From Azospirillum griseum (lineage in GTDB: Bacteria > Pseudomonadota > Alphaproteobacteria > Azospirillales > Azospirillaceae), in NCBI RefSeq assembly GCF_003966125.1, contig NZ_RXMA01000010.1:62001-126000 (forward strand): 64,000 nucleotides of DNA, read 5' to 3'. Numbering within the stretch: position 1 is the first letter of the stretch; the number at the start of each line of letters is the position of its first letter. A model generated the notes under the pieces. That model ran no database searches. It saw only the letters and a list, made by a program, of their open reading frames with translations, and was not told the DNA's origin. Made by a program: the position numbers and the translations under genes. This document shows, piece by piece, positions 20,737 through 30,630 of this stretch.

Positions 20737-22352
20737 TGGGTCGCTCCCTTCCCGCCCGACGCGGTGGTCAACAGGGCGATGGCGCGCTGGGTCAGGGCGC
20801 GGGCGGCCTGATCGGCGGCCAGACGGGCCTTGGCCTCGGCCAGCCACGCGGCGGCGGCGGCACCTCCGGGGCCTTGCAGGGCCGTCAGCTCCTCCACCGC
20901 CTTGGCGAGGTTGTTTTCGTTCAGGGCCGCTTCGGCGCGGGCGACCACGGCGTCGGCCCCGGTGCCGACCACGCCGCCGCCCTCGCGCCGGACCGTGACC
21001 AGGGTGGTCAGCTTGCCGGTGACGCTTTCGATCCAGTTGCTGCCGTCACCGCGTTCGGCGGCGCGGACGATCTCCGACGCCAGCGGGCGGAAGCGGTCGG
21101 TGATCTGCGCCTGGGTCGGGATGCCCTTGGCGGCGAAGGGGGCGACGGCGTCCAGCGGCTGGGTCACGCCGGCGTCGGCGATGCCCAGCGCGCGGACGCT
21201 CTGCAAATCCTGCTGGAACGGCTGCCCGGCGGCCAGCGTGGCGCGCAATTGCCCGGCAGCCAGCACCAGGGCTTGCGCGGCGACGCCCGAGTCGCGGCGG
21301 GTTTCGACGCTCTGGCCGACGCTGGCGATCTGCTGCTTGAGCGCGTCGATCTCCTTGCCCAGATCCTGCGCCGCCTTGGTCCCGGTCCCCAGCGCGGTCA
21401 GGCGCTGTTCCAGCCCGTCCAGACGCGCGGTGTCGCCGCCGCCGGTCGCGGCGGGGCGCTTTTCCAGGCTGTCGAGTCGTTGGGTCAACTGCCGCACCGC
21501 CGCGTCGAACGCGGCGCTGTCGCCCGCCGGGGCGGCGGCGCTGGCGGCCGGGCGCTGTTCCAGCTTGCCGACGCGGTCGGCCAATTGCTGAAGCTGGGCG
21601 CGCAGGGTGGGGTCGACGCTGGCCGGGGCGGAGGCTGCCGGGACGCTCGCCCCGTTGGGCCAGCCGGACAGCTGCGGCCCCCACCAGGGTTCGGCCAGGG
21701 CGGCGGCCCCGACCAGCAGCGCCACGATGGACAGCGCGCTGGCAAAGCCACCCGCCGCGCGCGGCTCCTCCAGATAGGAGGGCGAGGGCGGGGTGATAGT
21801 TTGAACCGGTTCAGAAACGATCTTGTCCGGCTGGGCGGCGGGCGTCGGCTCGCTCAAGGGCGCGGTGGTCGTTTTGGTTGCGGAAGGAGCGTTGTCGGTC
21901 GGCGCAACCTCCGCGCTGGCGGCAGCCGTGGCGCTGGCCGGGGTTTCCGGCGTGACGGGGACCGCAGCGGTCTCGGCGGGGGTGCTGCTGTCGCTGGTGG
22001 TGCGCTCTTCCGACGGGGTGGCGGCGTCGAGGTCGGCGTCGTCCAGGGTGATGGCGTGTTTGGTCGCCGCGCCGCGCAGGTCAGCGTGACGGGCCAGCGG
22101 GATCGCGCCGCGCTTCTTCCAGCCCTGCACCGTGGTCACGGGGATGTCCAGCTTGTGGGCCATCGGGCGGATGCCGCCAAACCGTTCGACGATGCGGTCC
22201 ACCGCGCCGGTGTCGCTGGTGCCGCCGACGGTCTGGGGAGCGGTCTGGGGGGCGGTCTGGGAGGCGGTGGCGGGGCTGCTGGTCGACTCACCATCCTGTT
22301 CGGTGACGGGACGGTCGGCACCGACACGCTCGGGGCCTGGACGAGAGGTCAT
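20733..22352 (-). CDS. Mic60/mitofilin-like protein (COG4223) with an HTH-like N terminus
   Basis: 539 residues. Residues ~51-95 (VDRIVERFGGIRPMAHKLDI, VTTVQGWKKRGAIPLARHAD) look like a Cro/YdaS-type helix-turn-helix. A Thr/Ala/Pro-rich linker follows, then one membrane segment (~203-222), an Ala/Gln-rich coiled coil (~240-365) and a C-terminal mitofilin-like helical region (~390-539). Alphaproteobacterial Mic60 homologues shape intracytoplasmic membranes and contact the outer membrane, and they sit in heme operons next to hemY, as here. The HTH-like segment is what I see; DNA binding by it is not shown. Confidence 0.8.
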   Translation of the reverse strand: MTSRPGPERVGADRPVTEQDGESTSSPATASQTAPQTAPQTVGGTSDTGAVDRIVERFGGIRPMAHKLDIPVTTVQGWKKRGAIPLARHADLRGAATKHAITLDDADLDAATPSEERTTSDSSTPAETAAVPVTPETPASATAAASAEVAPTDNAPSATKTTTAPLSEPTPAAQPDKIVSEPVQTITPPSPSYLEEPRAAGGFASALSIVALLVGAAALAEPWWGPQLSGWPNGASVPAASAPASVDPTLRAQLQQLADRVGKLEQRPAASAAAPAGDSAAFDAAVRQLTQRLDSLEKRPAATGGGDTARLDGLEQRLTALGTGTKAAQDLGKEIDALKQQIASVGQSVETRRDSGVAAQALVLAAGQLRATLAAGQPFQQDLQSVRALGIADAGVTQPLDAVAPFAAKGIPTQAQITDRFRPLASEIVRAAERGDGSNWIESVTGKLTTLVTVRREGGGVVGTGADAVVARAEAALNENNLAKAVEELTALQGPGGAAAAAWLAEAKARLAADQAARALTQRAIALLTTASGGKGATQ

Positions 22353-22412
22353 GGGGTGTACCTTCGGTTCGCTGTTGTTCGTCGCAACGCCACAGCCACC
22401 GAACCGGCATCC

Positions 22413-23201
22413 TCACCCCGTACCGCCGGTCAGCGGCGGCAACAGGTCGAGCAAGGCGTCCTGATCCGGTCGGGACGCCACCCGTACGCGGTGCCACGGC
22501 GTTTCACCGCCTTGGCCGTACGCGCGGGCAGCCTCCGCAACGGCGGGGCTGAGGCAGAGCGCATCGACCGTACGACACCGGTCGATCAGGTCCGCCTCGG
22601 CCAGCAACTTAACAAAGGAACGCGCGGTGCGGGGAGAGAAAAACAAGACATTGCCGATCGCCGACGTACGCAAAAACGCCGCAGTCGGCGCGGACAGCGC
22701 GGTGGCGGGTACGGCGTCGTACAGCACGGCGCGGGTCAGGGTGAATCCGGCCGTTCCCAGCAGCCCGGCCAGATCGCCCGCGACCTTGCTGCCCGCCACA
22801 TGCAGCAGGGAACCGTCCACCGGCTGGCAACGGCGGCGGACGAGGTCGGCCAGCGCGTACACATCGCCCGCAGCGCTCTCCACCTGGGAAAACCCGGCCC
22901 CGGTCGCCGCCCGCGCGGTGGCGTCGCCGACGGCGTAGACCGGGCGGTCGCGGCGGTCCGTACGCCGCGCATACCCCCGTACGCCGTTGGCGCTGGTGAA
23001 CAGCAACGCCTGTACGCCGGTCAGGTCCGGTTCCGGCCCGTCGAGCCACACCATCTCCAGCATCGGTTCGATGGCGCAGGCGTAGCCCAGGGCGGACAGC
23101 CGCCGCACCAGCGGTTCGGCGTCCTCCCATGGGCGGGTGACGAGCAGACGCGTACGCCCGTCCGTCGAGGGGGGAACCGGTGCGGCGGAGCGGTCGCTCA
23201 T
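22413..23201 (-). CDS. hemD: Uroporphyrinogen-III synthase
   Basis: 262 residues. HemD closes and isomerises hydroxymethylbilane to uroporphyrinogen III. The family is weakly conserved, but the two-lobed pattern is recognisable: RLLVTRPWEDAEPLVRRLSA and LLFTSANGVRGYARR in the first lobe, then GSLLHVAGSKVAGDLAGLLG, VLFFSPRTARSFVKLL and CLSPAVAEAAR in the second. It starts 10 bp after hemC stops, on the same strand, which makes the identification secure. ATG 23201 was chosen over longer frames that run antiparallel into hemC. Confidence 0.9.
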   Translation of the reverse strand: MSDRSAAPVPPSTDGRTRLLVTRPWEDAEPLVRRLSALGYACAIEPMLEMVWLDGPEPDLTGVQALLFTSANGVRGYARRTDRRDRPVYAVGDATARAATGAGFSQVESAAGDVYALADLVRRRCQPVDGSLLHVAGSKVAGDLAGLLGTAGFTLTRAVLYDAVPATALSAPTAAFLRTSAIGNVLFFSPRTARSFVKLLAEADLIDRCRTVDALCLSPAVAEAARAYGQGGETPWHRVRVASRPDQDALLDLLPPLTGGTG

Positions 23202-23211
23202 GCGGTTTCGG

Positions 23212-24147
23212 TCAGGGCGTGGTGAAGAAATCGGCGGGAAGCTGCGCCTTGATCTCCGCCCCGGCGTCGGCCCCCATCGTGGCGGCGTCGCCCGCCGTTC
23301 CGCTGCGCGCGGCGTGGAAGACGCGGCGTCCGTCGTTCGACAGCACCTTGACCCGCAGGGACAACGCCTCGCCGTCCAGCGTCGCCAGCGCGGCGATGGG
23401 CGTGCGGCAGGACCCATCAAGGGCGGCGAGCAAGGCCCGCTCCGCCGTCACCCGCGTGGCGGTGGCCGCGCAGTTCAGCGGGGCGATCAGGGCGCGGGTG
23501 GCGTCGTCGGCGCTGCGGATTTCGATGCCGATGGCCCCCTGCGCCACGGCGGGCAGCATGGTGTCCGGTTCCAGGATCGTGGTGATGCGGTCGGTCAGGC
23601 CCAGACGGCGCAGCCCGGCGAGCGCCAGCAGGGTGGCGTCCACCTCCCCGGCGTCCAGCTTGGACAGGCGGGTTTGCACGTTGCCGCGCAGCGGGAAAAT
23701 GGTCAGATCAGGGCGCAGCTCCAGCACCTGGGCCTGACGGCGCAGACCCGCCGTGCCCACCACCGCACCCGGCGGCAGATCGGCCAACGCGCAGCCGGTC
23801 CGGGAAAAGAACGCGTCGCGCGGATCCTCGCGCGGCAACAGGGTGGCGATCTCCAGCCCGTCGGGAAGCTGGGTCGGCACGTCCTTCATCGAATGGACGG
23901 CCAGATCGGCGCGGCCATCAAACAGCGCCTCCTCCAGCTCCTTGGTGAACAGGCCCTTGCCGCCCGCCTCCGCCAGGGTGCGGTCCTGGATGCGGTCGCC
24001 CGTGGTCTTGAGGATCACGATCTCGATCGCGCCGGGAGCGGCGAGGTGGGGGTGGGCGGCGATCAGGCGATCGCGGGTTTCGTGGGCCTGCGCCAGCGCC
24101 AGCGGGCTGCCGCGCGTGCCGATGCGGAGCGGTTGCGTCGTCGTCAT
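23212..24147 (-). CDS. hemC: Porphobilinogen deaminase (hydroxymethylbilane synthase)
   Basis: 311 residues. HemC joins four porphobilinogens into hydroxymethylbilane using a covalently bound dipyrromethane cofactor. Visible motifs: RIGTRGSPLALAQA at the N terminus, ADLAVHSMKDVPT with the catalytic Asp, GTAGLRRQAQ, LRGNVQTRLSKLD, and the cofactor cysteine Cys247 in LDGSCRTPIAAL. It is the promoter-proximal gene of the leftward operon hemC-hemD-Mic60-hemY and works in the pathway opened by the glutamyl-tRNA reductase at 3151. Confidence 0.96.
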   Translation of the reverse strand: MTTTQPLRIGTRGSPLALAQAHETRDRLIAAHPHLAAPGAIEIVILKTTGDRIQDRTLAEAGGKGLFTKELEEALFDGRADLAVHSMKDVPTQLPDGLEIATLLPREDPRDAFFSRTGCALADLPPGAVVGTAGLRRQAQVLELRPDLTIFPLRGNVQTRLSKLDAGEVDATLLALAGLRRLGLTDRITTILEPDTMLPAVAQGAIGIEIRSADDATRALIAPLNCAATATRVTAERALLAALDGSCRTPIAALATLDGEALSLRVKVLSNDGRRVFHAARSGTAGDAATMGADAGAEIKAQLPADFFTTP

Positions 24148-24201
24148 GGCGTCCACTTCTAGGCCATCCGCGCGGCTTTGCAAGGGTTGGCTCAGCCGGA
24201 G

Positions 24202-25080
24202 TCATCCGGCTTGCTGCGGCGATCCGGCGCGGCCACCGACGGCGACGATGCGGGGGCTGGCATCGGTCCAGGGCGCGCCGTCGAAATCGCCGTGGAACGC
24301 GTCGGCCCTCAACCCGGCCTCGGCCAGCATGGCGGTCAACTCGGCCCGGTCGATCATCCGCCAATCGAAGGCAAAGCGGGTGGTGTGGATGCCGCCATCG
24401 GGCCGCAACTCGTCGTACCAGCCGGTGATCCGCTGCACCCCACGCCCGTCCACCGCCGACAATTGGGCGTGACGCACGTAAGGATGGCCGGTGCGCGGGT
24501 TGCGGCGCGGCTGCGATGGGGCGGGGGCGTGGTCGGCCTCCTGCGGCAGCGTGGCCGGGTTCATCACGTCCAGGGCGAAGCGGCCATCGGGGGCGAGGTG
24601 ACGGGCACCGGCGGCCAAGGCCCGCACCGCCTGCGCGCGGTCGGGGATCAGCATCAGCAGGTTGAAGGGCAGCAGCAGCAGGCCCGCGCCGGGATGGGGT
24701 GGGGCGAGCGCGGGCAGATCCAGCGCGGCGGCGTCCTGCCGCACCAGCCGCAACCGCGCCCGCGTGTCCGCCGACTCGGCGGTGAGCCGGTCGCGCAGGT
24801 GGTCGAGCATCGCGTCGGCAATCTCCACGCCCCACACCGCGAACCCCCGGCGGGCCAGCGGGATGGCGATCCGCCCGGTCCCGCAGCCCAGTTCCAGCAC
24901 GGGCCGACCACCCGCCGCGTGCGCCGCCGCCTGTTCGGCGTAGAAGCCGACATCGCCCAGCAGACCGATGCGGGCCAGCGCCCGCACCGCGTCCGGGCTG
25001 GCCGGGCCAAGCTCCAGCGAGGGGTAATCGGCGTCGTAATAAAGGATGCTGGCGTCGTCGGCGGGCGTGTCGGGGTTCAT
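24202..25080 (-). CDS. Class I SAM-dependent methyltransferase
   Basis: 292 residues. A Rossmann methyltransferase with the SAM loop VLELGCGTGRIAIPLARRG (~62-80) and a following acidic position in WGVEIADAMLDHLRDRL. The later RFALDVMNPATLP and the C-terminal GWYDELRPDGGIHTTRFAF resemble small-molecule methyltransferases of the Methyltransf_25 group. The substrate is unknown. It lies upstream of hemC on the same strand (54-bp gap) and divergently from tsaD; the intervening 134 bp contains short tandem repeats. ATG 25080 gives a clean N terminus; longer frames would read through that repeat. Confidence 0.85.
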   Translation of the reverse strand: MNPDTPADDASILYYDADYPSLELGPASPDAVRALARIGLLGDVGFYAEQAAAHAAGGRPVLELGCGTGRIAIPLARRGFAVWGVEIADAMLDHLRDRLTAESADTRARLRLVRQDAAALDLPALAPPHPGAGLLLLPFNLLMLIPDRAQAVRALAAGARHLAPDGRFALDVMNPATLPQEADHAPAPSQPRRNPRTGHPYVRHAQLSAVDGRGVQRITGWYDELRPDGGIHTTRFAFDWRMIDRAELTAMLAEAGLRADAFHGDFDGAPWTDASPRIVAVGGRAGSPQQAG

Positions 25081-25095
25081 CGACGGTCCAGGGTG

Positions 25096-25135
25096 GGGAT
25101 CTGGGGCTGGGATCTGGGGCTGGGATCCGGGGCGG
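25096..25135. repeat. Short tandem repeat, about 13 bp x 3
   Basis: GGGATCTGGGGCT occurs twice in tandem, followed by the variant GGGATCCGGGGCG, in the spacer between the divergent methyltransferase and tsaD genes. Its position could affect promoter spacing; no function is shown. Confidence 0.8.
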
Positions 25136-25214
25136 GGGGCGCGGAAAGGGGAGCCGGGGGAGGGAGGCCGCCAAAACCCTATACCCACGCCGCCAACGCG
25201 GCTAGTTTGGCGGC

Positions 25215-26300
25215 ATGATCGTCCTGGGAATCGAAACGAGCTGCGACGAGACGGCCGCCGCCGTCGTCACCGACGCGCGCGAGATCCGCGCCGACGTGGT
25301 CCTGTCGCAATTGGACGACCACACGCCCTATGGCGGTGTGGTCCCGGAAATCGCCGCGCGCGCCCATCTGGAGCATCTGGACGGGCTGGTCCGCCGCGCC
25401 ATGGCCGAGGCCGGGGTCGGCTTTGGCGATCTGGACGCCATCGCCGCCACCGGCGGGCCGGGGCTGATCGGCGGCGTCATCGTCGGGGTGATGACCGCCA
25501 AGGCCATCGCGGCGGCGCGCAACCTGCCCTTCGTCGCCGTCAACCATCTGGAAGGTCACGCCCTGACCGCGCGGCTGACCCACGACGTCGCCTTTCCTTA
25601 CCTGCTGCTGCTGGTGTCGGGCGGTCACTGCCAATTGCTGGTGGTCGAGGGCGTCGGGCGCTACCGCCGACTCGGGACCACCATCGACGACGCGGTCGGT
25701 GAAGCCTTTGACAAGACCGCCAAGCTGCTGGGGCTGGGCTATCCCGGCGGGCCGCTGGTGGAACAGGCCGCCGCGCGGGCCAGAAACCCTGGCCGCTTCG
25801 CCCTGCCGCGCCCGCTGGTCGGGCGGCCCGGCTGCGATTTCTCCTTTTCCGGCCTGAAAACCGCCGTGCGGCGGCATGTGGAGGAGGTGGGCGCTCTGTC
25901 GGGCGCCGGACTCTCCGACGCCGACCGCGACGACCTCGCCGCCGCCTTTCAGGCCACGGTGGCGGAGGTGATGGCCGACCGTTGCGCCCGCGCCATCGCC
26001 CGTTTCAAGCAGGATCACCCGCAGGGCGGCGCGCTGGTCGTCGCCGGTGGGGTGGCGGCGAACAAGACGCTGCGCGCCCGTTTGCAGACGCTGGCCGACC
26101 GCGAAGCCATGCCCTTCGTCGCCCCGCCGCTGCGGCTGTGCACCGACAACGCGGCGATGATTGCCTGGGCCGGGATCGAGCGGTTCCGGTTGGGCGAACA
26201 GGATCCGTTGAGCTTCGCCCCGCGCCCGCGCTGGCCGCTCGACCCCAGCGCCGCCCCGGTGATCGGGCGGGCGGGGGTGGGGTCGGGCGTGAAGGCGTGA
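25215..26300 (+). CDS. tsaD: tRNA N6-threonylcarbamoyladenosine transferase TsaD
   Basis: 361 residues. TsaD transfers threonylcarbamoyl to A37 of ANN-decoding tRNAs, in complex with TsaB/TsaE. ASKHA-fold signatures: [18 protein letters not shown] at the start, the metal site HLEGH (His111 and His115), [34 protein letters not shown] and the C-terminal [13 protein letters not shown] and [10 protein letters not shown]. It is followed after 34 bp by gpsA, a usual alphaproteobacterial pairing. Confidence 0.97.
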   Translation: MIVLGIETSCDETAAAVVTDAREIRADVVLSQLDDHTPYGGVVPEIAARAHLEHLDGLVRRAMAEAGVGFGDLDAIAATGGPGLIGGVIVGVMTAKAIAAARNLPFVAVNHLEGHALTARLTHDVAFPYLLLLVSGGHCQLLVVEGVGRYRRLGTTIDDAVGEAFDKTAKLLGLGYPGGPLVEQAAARARNPGRFALPRPLVGRPGCDFSFSGLKTAVRRHVEEVGALSGAGLSDADRDDLAAAFQATVAEVMADRCARAIARFKQDHPQGGALVVAGGVAANKTLRARLQTLADREAMPFVAPPLRLCTDNAAMIAWAGIERFRLGEQDPLSFAPRPRWPLDPSAAPVIGRAGVGSGVKA

Positions 26301-26334
26301 TGACGTCAGGCCCTTTGCCGCAAGGATCGCTTCC

Positions 26335-27354
26335 ATGACCACCCATCTGTCTCCCGCCCTGTCCCGCATCGGCGTGTTGGGGGCCGGGGCCTGGGGCACG
26401 GCGTTGGCGCTGGCCGCGCACCGCGCCGGGCGCGACACCTGGCTGTGGGCGCGCAAACCGGCGCAGGTGGCGGCGATGGCCGCCGACCGCGAGAATCGCG
26501 ATTACTTGCCCGGCGTGCCCTTCCCCGAGGCGCTGCGCGTCACCGGCGACCTTGCCGACATCGGGGCGTGCGACGCCGTTCTGCTGGTCTCGCCCGCCCA
26601 GCACGCCCGCGCCATGTGCGCCCAACTGGCCCCGGCGTTGCGCCCCGGCGTGCCGGTGGTGGTCTGCGCCAAGGGCATCGAGCTGGACAGCTTCGCCCTG
26701 ATGAGCGAGGCGGTGGCGGCGGCGCTGCCCACCGGAACGCCGCTGGCCATCCTGTCCGGCCCGACCTTCGCGGCGGAGGTGGCGCGCGGTTTGCCGACGG
26801 CGGTGACGCTGGCCTGCGCCGACGCCGCGCTCGGGACCGCGCTGGTCGAGGCGCTGGGCAGCCGCAGCTTTCGCCCCTACCGCAGCGACGACGTGATCGG
26901 ATCGCAGATCGGCGGGGCGGTGAAAAACGTGCTGGCCATCGCCTGCGGCGTGGTCGAGGGCCGACGGCTGGGCGACAACGCGCGCGCCGCGCTGATCACC
27001 CGTGGGTTGGCGGAAATCACCCGGCTGGCGCTGGCGCTGGGCGGGCGGGCCGACACGCTGATGGGGCTGTCGGGCCTGGGCGACCTGACCCTGACCTGCT
27101 CCAGCCTGCAATCGCGGAACATGTCGCTGGGTGCGGCGCTGGGCGCGGGCCAGACGCTGGCCGACATCCTCGCCGCCCGCCGGTCGGTGGCCGAGGGCGT
27201 TTACACCGCCGCCGCCGTGGTCGGTCTGGCCGCGCGGCTGGGGGTGGAAATGCCGATCTGCGCGGCGGTGGACGCCATCCTCAACCGGGGGGCCGGTCTA
27301 GACGCCACCATCGACGGGCTGCTGTCCCGCCCGTTCCGGGGCGAGGGGGCCTGA
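26335..27354 (+). CDS. gpsA: Glycerol-3-phosphate dehydrogenase [NAD(P)+]
   Basis: 339 residues. GpsA reduces dihydroxyacetone phosphate to sn-glycerol-3-phosphate for phospholipid synthesis. The NAD site GVLGAGAWGTALALAAHRAG is at ~13-32, followed by LLVSPAQHAR, VVCAKGIELDS, SGPTFAAEVARGLPTAVT and the catalytic-lysine stretch GGAVKNVLAIACGV, then GLSGLGDLTLTCSS. It is full length. It lies 34 bp after tsaD and ends before a bidirectional terminator shared with acs. Confidence 0.96.
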   Translation: MTTHLSPALSRIGVLGAGAWGTALALAAHRAGRDTWLWARKPAQVAAMAADRENRDYLPGVPFPEALRVTGDLADIGACDAVLLVSPAQHARAMCAQLAPALRPGVPVVVCAKGIELDSFALMSEAVAAALPTGTPLAILSGPTFAAEVARGLPTAVTLACADAALGTALVEALGSRSFRPYRSDDVIGSQIGGAVKNVLAIACGVVEGRRLGDNARAALITRGLAEITRLALALGGRADTLMGLSGLGDLTLTCSSLQSRNMSLGAALGAGQTLADILAARRSVAEGVYTAAAVVGLAARLGVEMPICAAVDAILNRGAGLDATIDGLLSRPFRGEGA

Positions 27355-27410
27355 GGCGCACGAGCACCCTCGGCAAAGGCAACGCTGACAAAAGCAAAGT
27401 CGGCAAAAAC

Positions 27411-27442
27411 AAAACCGGGAGCCTCGCGGCCCCCGGTTTTTT
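27411..27442. terminator. Bidirectional terminator between gpsA and acs
   Basis: AAAACCGGG (27411-27419) pairs with CCCGGTTTT (27432-27440), closing a GC-rich loop and followed by further T; the A-run on the left provides a U-tract for the opposite strand. It sits between the convergent gpsA and acs genes. Confidence 0.9.
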
Positions 27443-27473
27443 CATGCCGTCACCGGCAACCGCTGCGCAACGA

Positions 27474-29417
27474 TCAGGCGTTGTTCATGCGGTTGTCGAT
27501 CAGGTCCGTCACCACGCCCGGATCGGCGAGCGTCGAGGTGTCGCCGAGCGAGTCGTGTTCGTTCGCGGCGATCTTGCGCAGGATGCGGCGCATGATCTTG
27601 CCCGACCGGGTCTTCGGCAGGCCGGGCGCCCACTGGATCAGGTCCGGCGAGGCGATCGGGCCGATTTCCTTGCGGACCCAGTTCACCAACTCCTTGCGCA
27701 GCTCTTCCGATGGCTCTTCCCCGGCGTTGAGCGTGACGTAGGCGTAGATACCCTGGCCCTTCAGGTCGTGCGGGTAGCCGACGACGGCGGCCTCCGCCAC
27801 CTTCGGGTGGGCGACCAGCGCGCTTTCGACCTCGGCGGTGCCCATGCGGTGGCCCGACACGTTGATGACGTCGTCCACACGGCCGGTGATCCAGTAATAG
27901 CCATCGGCGTCGCGGCGGCAGCCGTCACCGGTGAAATACTTCCCGGCGAAGGTCGAGAAGTAGGTCTGGACGAAGCGTTCGTGGTCGCCATACACCGTGC
28001 GCATCATGCCGGGCCAGGCGTCGGCCATGCAGAGGTTGCCCTCGGTCTCGCCGTCCAGAACCACGCCTTCGTTGTCGACCACGACGGGCTGCACGCCGAA
28101 GAAGGGCTTGGTCGCCGAGCCTGGCTTCTGGCCGATGGCCCCGATCAGCGGGGTGATCAGGATGCCGCCGGTTTCCGTCTGCCACCAGGTGTCCACGATC
28201 GGGCAGCGGCCATCGCCGACGACGTTGTAGTACCACAGCCAGGCTTCGGGGTTGATCGGCTCGCCCACCGACCCCAGGACGCGCAGCGACGCGCGCGAGG
28301 TCTTCTTCACCGGGCCTTCGCCCTCGCGCATCAGCGAGCGGATGGCGGTCGGCGCGGTGTAGAAGATGTTGACCTTGTGCTTGTCGATCACCTGCCAGAA
28401 GCGGGAGACGTCCGGGTAGGTCGGGATGCCTTCGAACATCAGCGTGGTGGCACCGTTGGCCAGCGGGCCATAGACGATGTAGCTGTGGCCCGTGACCCAC
28501 CCCACGTCGGCGGTGCACCAATAGACGTCGCCGTCCTTGTAATCGAAGACATACTGGTGCGTCATCGACGCGTAGACCAGATAGCCGCCGGTGGTGTGCA
28601 GAACGCCCTTGGGCTTGCCGGTGGAGCCAGAGGTGTAGAGGATGAACAGCGGATCCTCCGCGCTCATCTCTTCCGGCGGGCAATCGGCGGACACCGACGC
28701 GACTTCCTCATGGTACCAAAGATCGCGGCCCTCGGTCCAATCGACCTTGCCGCCGGTGTGCTTGACGACCAGCACATGCTTGACGACGCCCGCCGCCGCC
28801 ACCGCCTTGTCGGCGTTGGCCTTCAGCGGCACCTTGCGGCCGCCGCGCAGACCCTCGTCGGAGGTGATGACGAAATGGCTGTCGCAATCGACGATGCGGT
28901 CCTTCAGGCTGTCGGGCGAGAAGCCGCCGAAGACGATGGAGTGGATCGCGCCGATGCGGGTGCAGGCCAGCATCGCATAGGCCGCTTCCGGGATCATCGG
29001 CAGATAGATGGTGACGCGGTCGCCCTTCTTGACGCCGTTCTTCTTCAGCACATTGGCCAGACGGCAGACCTGCTCGTGCAGTTCCTTGTAGGTGATGGCC
29101 TTGGACACGCCCGGGTCATCGCCTTCGAACAGGATGGCGGTCTGGTCGCCACGGGTGGCGAGATGGCGGTCGATGCAGTTGGCCGACACGTTCAGCGTGC
29201 CGTCGTAGAACCAGCGGATGTGCACGTCGCCGCTGAAATCGACGTCCTTCACCTTGCTGTAGGGCTTGATCCAGTCCAGACGCTTGCCCTGCTCGCCCCA
29301 GAAGCCTTCGGAATCCTCGACCGACTGCTTGTACATCCGGGCATAGGCGTCGGCATCGATGTGCGCCGCCTTGGCAACCTCGTTGGACACCGGAAAATAG
29401 CTGTTGTCGCTGGTCAT
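27474..29417 (-). CDS. acs: Acetyl-CoA synthetase (AMP-forming)
   Basis: 647 residues. Acs activates acetate with ATP and CoA through an acetyl-adenylate. ANL-superfamily signatures: [54 protein letters not shown] and the C-terminal catalytic lysine in [14 protein letters not shown], which in this family is controlled by acetylation. ATG 29417 gives [20 protein letters not shown], a normal N terminus, with a GGGGGA upstream. It is monocistronic, with a long upstream region at its 5' side. Confidence 0.97.
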   Translation of the reverse strand: MTSDNSYFPVSNEVAKAAHIDADAYARMYKQSVEDSEGFWGEQGKRLDWIKPYSKVKDVDFSGDVHIRWFYDGTLNVSANCIDRHLATRGDQTAILFEGDDPGVSKAITYKELHEQVCRLANVLKKNGVKKGDRVTIYLPMIPEAAYAMLACTRIGAIHSIVFGGFSPDSLKDRIVDCDSHFVITSDEGLRGGRKVPLKANADKAVAAAGVVKHVLVVKHTGGKVDWTEGRDLWYHEEVASVSADCPPEEMSAEDPLFILYTSGSTGKPKGVLHTTGGYLVYASMTHQYVFDYKDGDVYWCTADVGWVTGHSYIVYGPLANGATTLMFEGIPTYPDVSRFWQVIDKHKVNIFYTAPTAIRSLMREGEGPVKKTSRASLRVLGSVGEPINPEAWLWYYNVVGDGRCPIVDTWWQTETGGILITPLIGAIGQKPGSATKPFFGVQPVVVDNEGVVLDGETEGNLCMADAWPGMMRTVYGDHERFVQTYFSTFAGKYFTGDGCRRDADGYYWITGRVDDVINVSGHRMGTAEVESALVAHPKVAEAAVVGYPHDLKGQGIYAYVTLNAGEEPSEELRKELVNWVRKEIGPIASPDLIQWAPGLPKTRSGKIMRRILRKIAANEHDSLGDTSTLADPGVVTDLIDNRMNNA

Positions 29418-29861
29418 AGCTGCGCGATTCCCCCGTTGGCCTCCGCGTTGATTCGGAAGCTGTTTGGTGGGCGGCGGGCCGCCGCCCGTGTTGAGGCGTA
29501 TTATCCACACAAGTTGCAGTGCGAACAAGCGGAACGGCCCGAAGACACCCCCGACCAAAGGAGGATTGTGTCGTGTTGCGTGCTGCGCGAGACTTATTAT
29601 TCCCTAGACATATCTTCGGGTTTTCCCTGATTCGCGCGCCCCACCGCGACCGGGTGACGCAACGGCGGGCACCGGTATGACCATGGCCTCTTCTTGACCG
29701 GTCTTGATCGAAGCGGCGACAGGCCCTGTTTTTCTTGTGAAGCGACGCTTGAGTGGAAGGCTCGGGAATGTCCCTTGCTTAACGGGGCTTTAACCGGGCG
29801 TCCCTACCATCATGCGGTGTGCCGGGATCGTCTGGACAAAGGGCGGAACAGGGATCAGAGG
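29418..29861. other. 444-bp intergenic region upstream of acs and of a small hypothetical gene
   Basis: This spacer serves two divergent genes. It contains AT-rich patches (around 29501-29513 and 29592-29615) in an otherwise GC-rich sequence, which suits promoters, but no operator or RNA motif is clear enough to call. I see no gene here. Confidence 0.5.
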
Positions 29862-30173
29862 ATGACCAACACAACCAGCGCGGATGAAGCGGTCGTGGCG
29901 GACGGCGCGGTGCAGCGGCAACCCATCGCTAATCGAGTCATCACCGATCACGCCATCGCCAACGCCGCCCGGTTGACCCAGATCGGCGACCGCACCAGCC
30001 TGATGGCGATCGACGCCACCTTGCGCCTGTTGCCCGCCGGGGGGCTTGATGGAGCCTCGCCGCTCGGCCTGTCCAACGCGGCGGCCGCACAGGAGGTGCG
30101 GGAACTCGCCCGCCGGATGCTTCAGGCCACCCAGGATTTCCAGGCGGCGATCCGCGAACCGGCGGACGGTTGA
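29862..30173 (+). CDS. Small hypothetical protein
   Basis: 103 residues from ATG 29862, preceded by CAGAGG. A frame open further upstream was not used because the extension lacks a ribosome-binding site and looks non-coding. The product is Ala-rich and mostly helical (RVITDHAIANAARLTQIGDR, AAQEVRELARRMLQATQDFQ), with no signal peptide, membrane segment or cysteine. I do not recognise it. It ends 26 bp before the convergent EVE gene. Confidence 0.55.
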   Translation: MTNTTSADEAVVADGAVQRQPIANRVITDHAIANAARLTQIGDRTSLMAIDATLRLLPAGGLDGASPLGLSNAAAAQEVRELARRMLQATQDFQAAIREPADG

Positions 30174-30199
30174 GCAAGAGTGCCGGGGGATCGGGGGCT

Positions 30200-30613
30200 T
30201 TACGCCTCGATCCCCGCGAGCGAACACACGCGCGCCCATTCGGCGTCCGTCACCGGGCAGACCGACAGGCGGGATTGGCGGACCAGCGCCATGCCCTGCA
30301 ACTCCGGGTCCGCCTTCATCTGCTTCAGCGTGACCGGCGTGACCACCGGCTTGACCGGCTGGACATCGACCATGCCGAACCGTCCCGCCGGATCGCTGGG
30401 ATCGGGGTAATAGGTGCGGGCGATCTCCACCACGCCGACCACCGCCAACCCTTCGTTGGAATGGTAGAAAAAGGCGCGGTCGCCGACCTGCATGGCCTTC
30501 AGGTTGTTGGACGCCTGATGGTTGCGCACGCCGTCCCAGTGGGTGCGCCCGTCAGCGAGCATCCGGTCCCAGGAGTATTTGAAGGGTTCCGATTTCAGCA
30601 GCCAATAGGCCAT
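30200..30613 (-). CDS. EVE domain protein
   Basis: 137 residues, a single EVE (PUA-like) domain: MAYWLLKSEPFKYSWDRMLA, THWDGVRNHQASNNLKAMQV, DRAFFYHSNEGLAVVGVVEI and YYPDPSDP. EVE domains bind modified bases in DNA or RNA; thymocyte nuclear protein 1 is the eukaryotic relative. The small stand-alone form next to a YciI gene is common in alphaproteobacteria. It starts 17 bp after the YciI gene stops, so the two are probably co-transcribed. Confidence 0.9.
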   Translation of the reverse strand: MAYWLLKSEPFKYSWDRMLADGRTHWDGVRNHQASNNLKAMQVGDRAFFYHSNEGLAVVGVVEIARTYYPDPSDPAGRFGMVDVQPVKPVVTPVTLKQMKADPELQGMALVRQSRLSVCPVTDAEWARVCSLAGIEA

Positions 30614-30630
30614 GGTTCCGCCGCTCCCGC

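Noticed and set aside
26445..29630. Open frame of over 1000 codons overlapping gpsA and opposite acs
   Set aside because: Runs through a terminator and across two convergent genes; no family resemblance.
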